Positions 61,277 to 64,000 of a DNA stretch of 64,000 nucleotides are shown here, in pieces; position 1 is the stretch's first letter; the number at the start of each line of letters is the position of its first letter. The DNA is from Glossina fuscipes (Eukaryota; Arthropoda; Insecta; Diptera; Glossinidae): the NCBI RefSeq assembly GCF_014805625.2, contig NW_023998458.1, positions 1,531,480 to 1,595,479 of the forward strand, written 5' to 3'. The notes beneath the pieces were generated by a model. It was not told where the DNA came from. It saw nothing but the letters and a program-made list of their open reading frames with translations, and searched no databases. The translations under genes and the position numbers were made by a program.

Positions 61277-61308
<32 letters not shown>
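61277..61308. repeat. (AT)n microsatellite
   Basis: Perfect TA dinucleotide run. Confidence 0.9.
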
Positions 61309-61309
<1 letters not shown>

Positions 61310-62639
61310 AAGTCTAAAGAGAGAGAGAAAGAAAAAAAAATTCATTTTTATTTTGAAGGATTTTATAAAAGGCTTGTCAATCACTTTGGAGGCTAATGAA
61401 AAATGACTTGAAAACGAACAGACAAAGTTTGACTATTGACATTGCGTCAAAAGTTACGGAAGTAAGTTTTCTCTTCTTTTTCTTTTTTTTTTGTAAATAA
61501 TATTAACATGAAATCTTCATTCATCATTAAGAAAAGTTAAGCGTCGATTATTTTCATAATTAAACGTAACGTTCCGTGCAAGCTTTTCGAAAGTAAGATT
61601 ACATTTCAAGTGTTACAGGTCTTCGGCCGATTATCAATTGTAGGTCTTTCTTCTTTCAGCCCGATCCGGCTATAGAAGAGAGCAGATGGAAAAAGTAGCT
61701 CTAAGAGCCTAATCAGGAAAGTGCAGCTCCTGGACGCATTTGCAGTCTAATATTTGCCTCTTTGTCGTCAAAAAAAAAAAAAAGCGGAGGGGTAGCATTT
61801 GGCCGAAATAATGTTGACTGTATGAGATGTTCTTTCTGTAAGTTGACATTTCGACATTCTTAAGGCAATACTTGAAAGTGTTCGGTTAGGGGGATCTTGA
61901 AATGAAAAAGTTACAAAAATCCGAATATGTTTTCACGTCAAAACTCATCAACGGAATTTTGAAAACGTTAAGAAAGTATGTAATGAAAGCAACTAGCGAT
62001 TTTCGATGCTTTACCTTAGCCAACATATAAGAAAGTTAGTCATAGTCAGAGTAATATATGATATTCGTGACTTATTATGACACGTTCAAGGAAATGAAGG
62101 AGTTCATGGTTTAGCATTCAGCAAAGTGAAGTGTTACCAAGTTGTGAATAAAATCTTTTAGTTTGCAAATAGAATTCCTTTAGTTCCACAAATAAAGCCC
62201 CAGTGACTAGGGTCTCTTAGAGACAACATTTAAATGGAAAAATTTTAGGTAACAGAATATGCAACGAGTTTAAAGTGAAATGAAACACAGTTTCACAATG
62301 TGATCAACTTAAGACTAAGTTTGATCCTATGAATATATCTATAGTTAGGGCTTAAACTGGGTTTGATTTTGTACAGCGTCCTTTCTACGGTAATCTATAT
62401 ATAAAAAAAGTTTAGAGGAAGCGTAAGTCCATAAGCATTTTTTTTTATATAATTATCGCTCTATGCCTGCAATGGTTAGAAAGGATTATATAATATGCAA
62501 AGGAAGGAAGAGTAGTATGAATATTCTTTGTACAGGCTCGACGTAAAGTATACAAACAACGAAAGGAGATGGTGAAACAGACAGTCCATCATATTTAAGA
62601 AGCAGTATTTTTGTTTTGTTTTTAATATCAGCAGTCATT

Positions 62640-62945
62640 CAGTGGATGTCCCAAATGGATATGTCACAAATAGTGATCGGTAGGTTGAACACAAGAAACA
62701 TGAACAGACATCGGACGGACAGACTAGCTTAGATCGATTCCGAATCATTTTCTGGAAACTTTTTGAAAATCATAGCTCCAATCCAAAGATGACGCTTGGT
62801 TTGAATCGGTTCGCTTATTCGACAACTCTCCATATAACGACTTTTGAAAAATCGATATATGAATAATTGTAGAACAGCGCTGAAGGAAGGAGATGTAATT
62901 GTAAGCCGTGCCCTCCTACAGTCTTTTTGTTTAAATTCTACAACG
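62640..62945 (+). repeat. Dispersed repeat family R2, partial copy
   Basis: AGGTTGAACACAAGAAACAT, CGGACGGACAGACTAGCTTA, GATCGATTCCGAATCATTTT, CCATATAACGAC and TAAGCCGTGCCCTCCTACAG are R2 blocks seen at 10440-10960 and 15590-15870. Confidence 0.6.
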
Positions 62946-63644
62946 CCTTAGCACGTTTTTGCGAATAATTTCCGTGATATGGAATGAGAACGAGCTGCGT
63001 GCCTTTTAGTATTAACCTTAATGGATTATCTTCTGTTAAGTACTTATCATCCGAAAGGGTTAAGTTTGTCCTGCGGACGTGGAATGAAAATTAAATTTGT
63101 GATATGTGACCGCTCGGACTTCAGAATCCTTAGCGTAAGCTCTAATCTTATAACGTAGTTTCGTAAAATGTGAGAGTTTAGGAAACTCTCTATTCTTAAC
63201 TTTAACATCTCTCTCCCTGTCTCTCTCTCTCTCTCTCTTTCCCTCTAAAGTGTAGATATTTGAAAGTCTTTGGATATATCATAATACTTGGCGGCAGCGA
63301 CAGTGCGTTTCAATTTGTTTTCAGCGGACATATTAATTTATTTAAGATCTTCACATGAACTTAATAATAATTTCAACAATTTTACGAAAATTTATCACTA
63401 TAACTGCTTTTTATGTGTAAAATAATATTTAACACCTTAAAAAGAGAAAAAAAAATTCATATTTGTTTATTGCTAATCTTGTAATTGGTTTAAATTCAGC
63501 CTAAACCTAGATCAGTGATAAACTAACCACATGACTATAAACGTAAACAGTGCGGAGAGAGAATAGTTTTCCCCCTTTTTGTTTAAAACGAAAAAAAATT
63601 CAATTATTCTTTTATTATTATAGAGAGTGGAGTGTCTGTCGTCG

Positions 63645-63690
63645 TCTCTACTACTACTACTATTACTACTACTACTACTTTTATTATTGT
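63645..63690. repeat. (CTA)n / (TTA)n simple repeat
   Basis: CTACTACTACTATTACTACT-type run, producing poly-Tyr in one frame. Confidence 0.9.
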
Positions 63691-64000
63691 TATTGTTGCT
63701 GCTGTTGTTCTTTCAGTTGCCATTTAAATTATTTTTATTATAATACTTAGTTACAAACATCGCATCAAAATTGCAAACATTTTTGCATTGCAGCGGTTAG
63801 ACTTATGTAAAAAATTGGGGAAAAATGTGTATAGTTTTAAAGTGTTTGTTGAGAGCAAAGGTTGTTTGAGATGAAAAACAAATGTAGAACATTTTTTTAT
63901 TATTATCGCTATTATTATTATTATTATTAGTTAGTTTTATTAATTGTAAAATATTAAAAAGGAAGTACCAGATAAATGACTTCATAAGATTTTCATTTTC

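Larger units (their letters stand above)
60402..64000. other. Repeat-rich end of window, no gene recognised
   Basis: Simple repeats: TGT run near 60878-60905, AT run 61277-61308, TC run about 63211-63245, CTA/ATT runs 63645-63690 and 63905-63930. An R2 copy lies at 62640-62945. The frame at 60486-60830 is open for 114 codons but shows no domain or splice context. Confidence 0.5.

Noticed and set aside
63550..63750. Tyr/Cys-rich + strand frame
   Set aside because: Translation of CTA/TTA/TGC simple repeats.
1..64000. CRISPR arrays, rRNA genes, intact LTR retrotransposons
   Set aside because: None seen: no regularly spaced identical repeats, no rRNA-like core sequences, and no paired LTRs or intact reverse transcriptase motifs were recognised by eye.

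Overview
The window is AT-rich genomic DNA from a higher (cyclorrhaphan) fly. The evidence is short GT-AG introns, fly-like WASp and Nup98-96 orthologues, and abundant homopolymer and dinucleotide tracts. The intergenic DNA holds tRNA-derived SINEs, mariner relics and diverged dispersed repeats with GGACAGAC and GGGTATAAAA motifs. It resembles tephritid or calyptrate DNA, but the sequence does not settle the species.

Layout. Positions 1-3609 lie upstream of WASp or in its first intron. WASp (+, 3610-6162) is present without its N-terminal exon(s). About 12 kb of repeat-rich DNA follows (6163-18007). Next is a six-exon, four-membrane-pass gene of the pasiflora/fire exit type (+, 18008-20188), which has a plausible alternative last exon at 19368-19445. 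A pseudogene patch (21070-21304) joins a Maf-like N-terminus to a trypsin-like fragment. An orphan lysine-rich terminal exon lies at 21922-22138 (-). The twelve-exon Nup98-96 gene (-) fills 23237-30537. From 30538 to 64000 there is no confident gene. That stretch holds SINEs, a mariner-derived element with long inverted repeats, a second mariner relic, a ~31-bp degenerate minisatellite, dispersed repeats, and a few isolated exon candidates with good splice sites.

The three confident genes are functionally unrelated: actin nucleation (WASp), probable septate junction assembly (the membrane protein) and nuclear pore structure (Nup98-96). Their reading frames were joined exon by exon. The Nup98-96 model gives 1962 codons plus stop with every splice phase consistent, the membrane protein gives 257 codons, and the visible part of WASp gives 499.

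The most notable signals are: a stop codon embedded in a Nup98-96 splice donor with AATAAA 25 nt further on, which could yield Nup98 alone; the alternative last exon that would remove two membrane spans of the pasiflora-like protein; three SINE copies each with clear target-site duplications; the mariner-derived long-inverted-repeat element; and two phase-compatible orphan exons 17 kb apart. I found no wholly new biological system that the sequence alone can establish.
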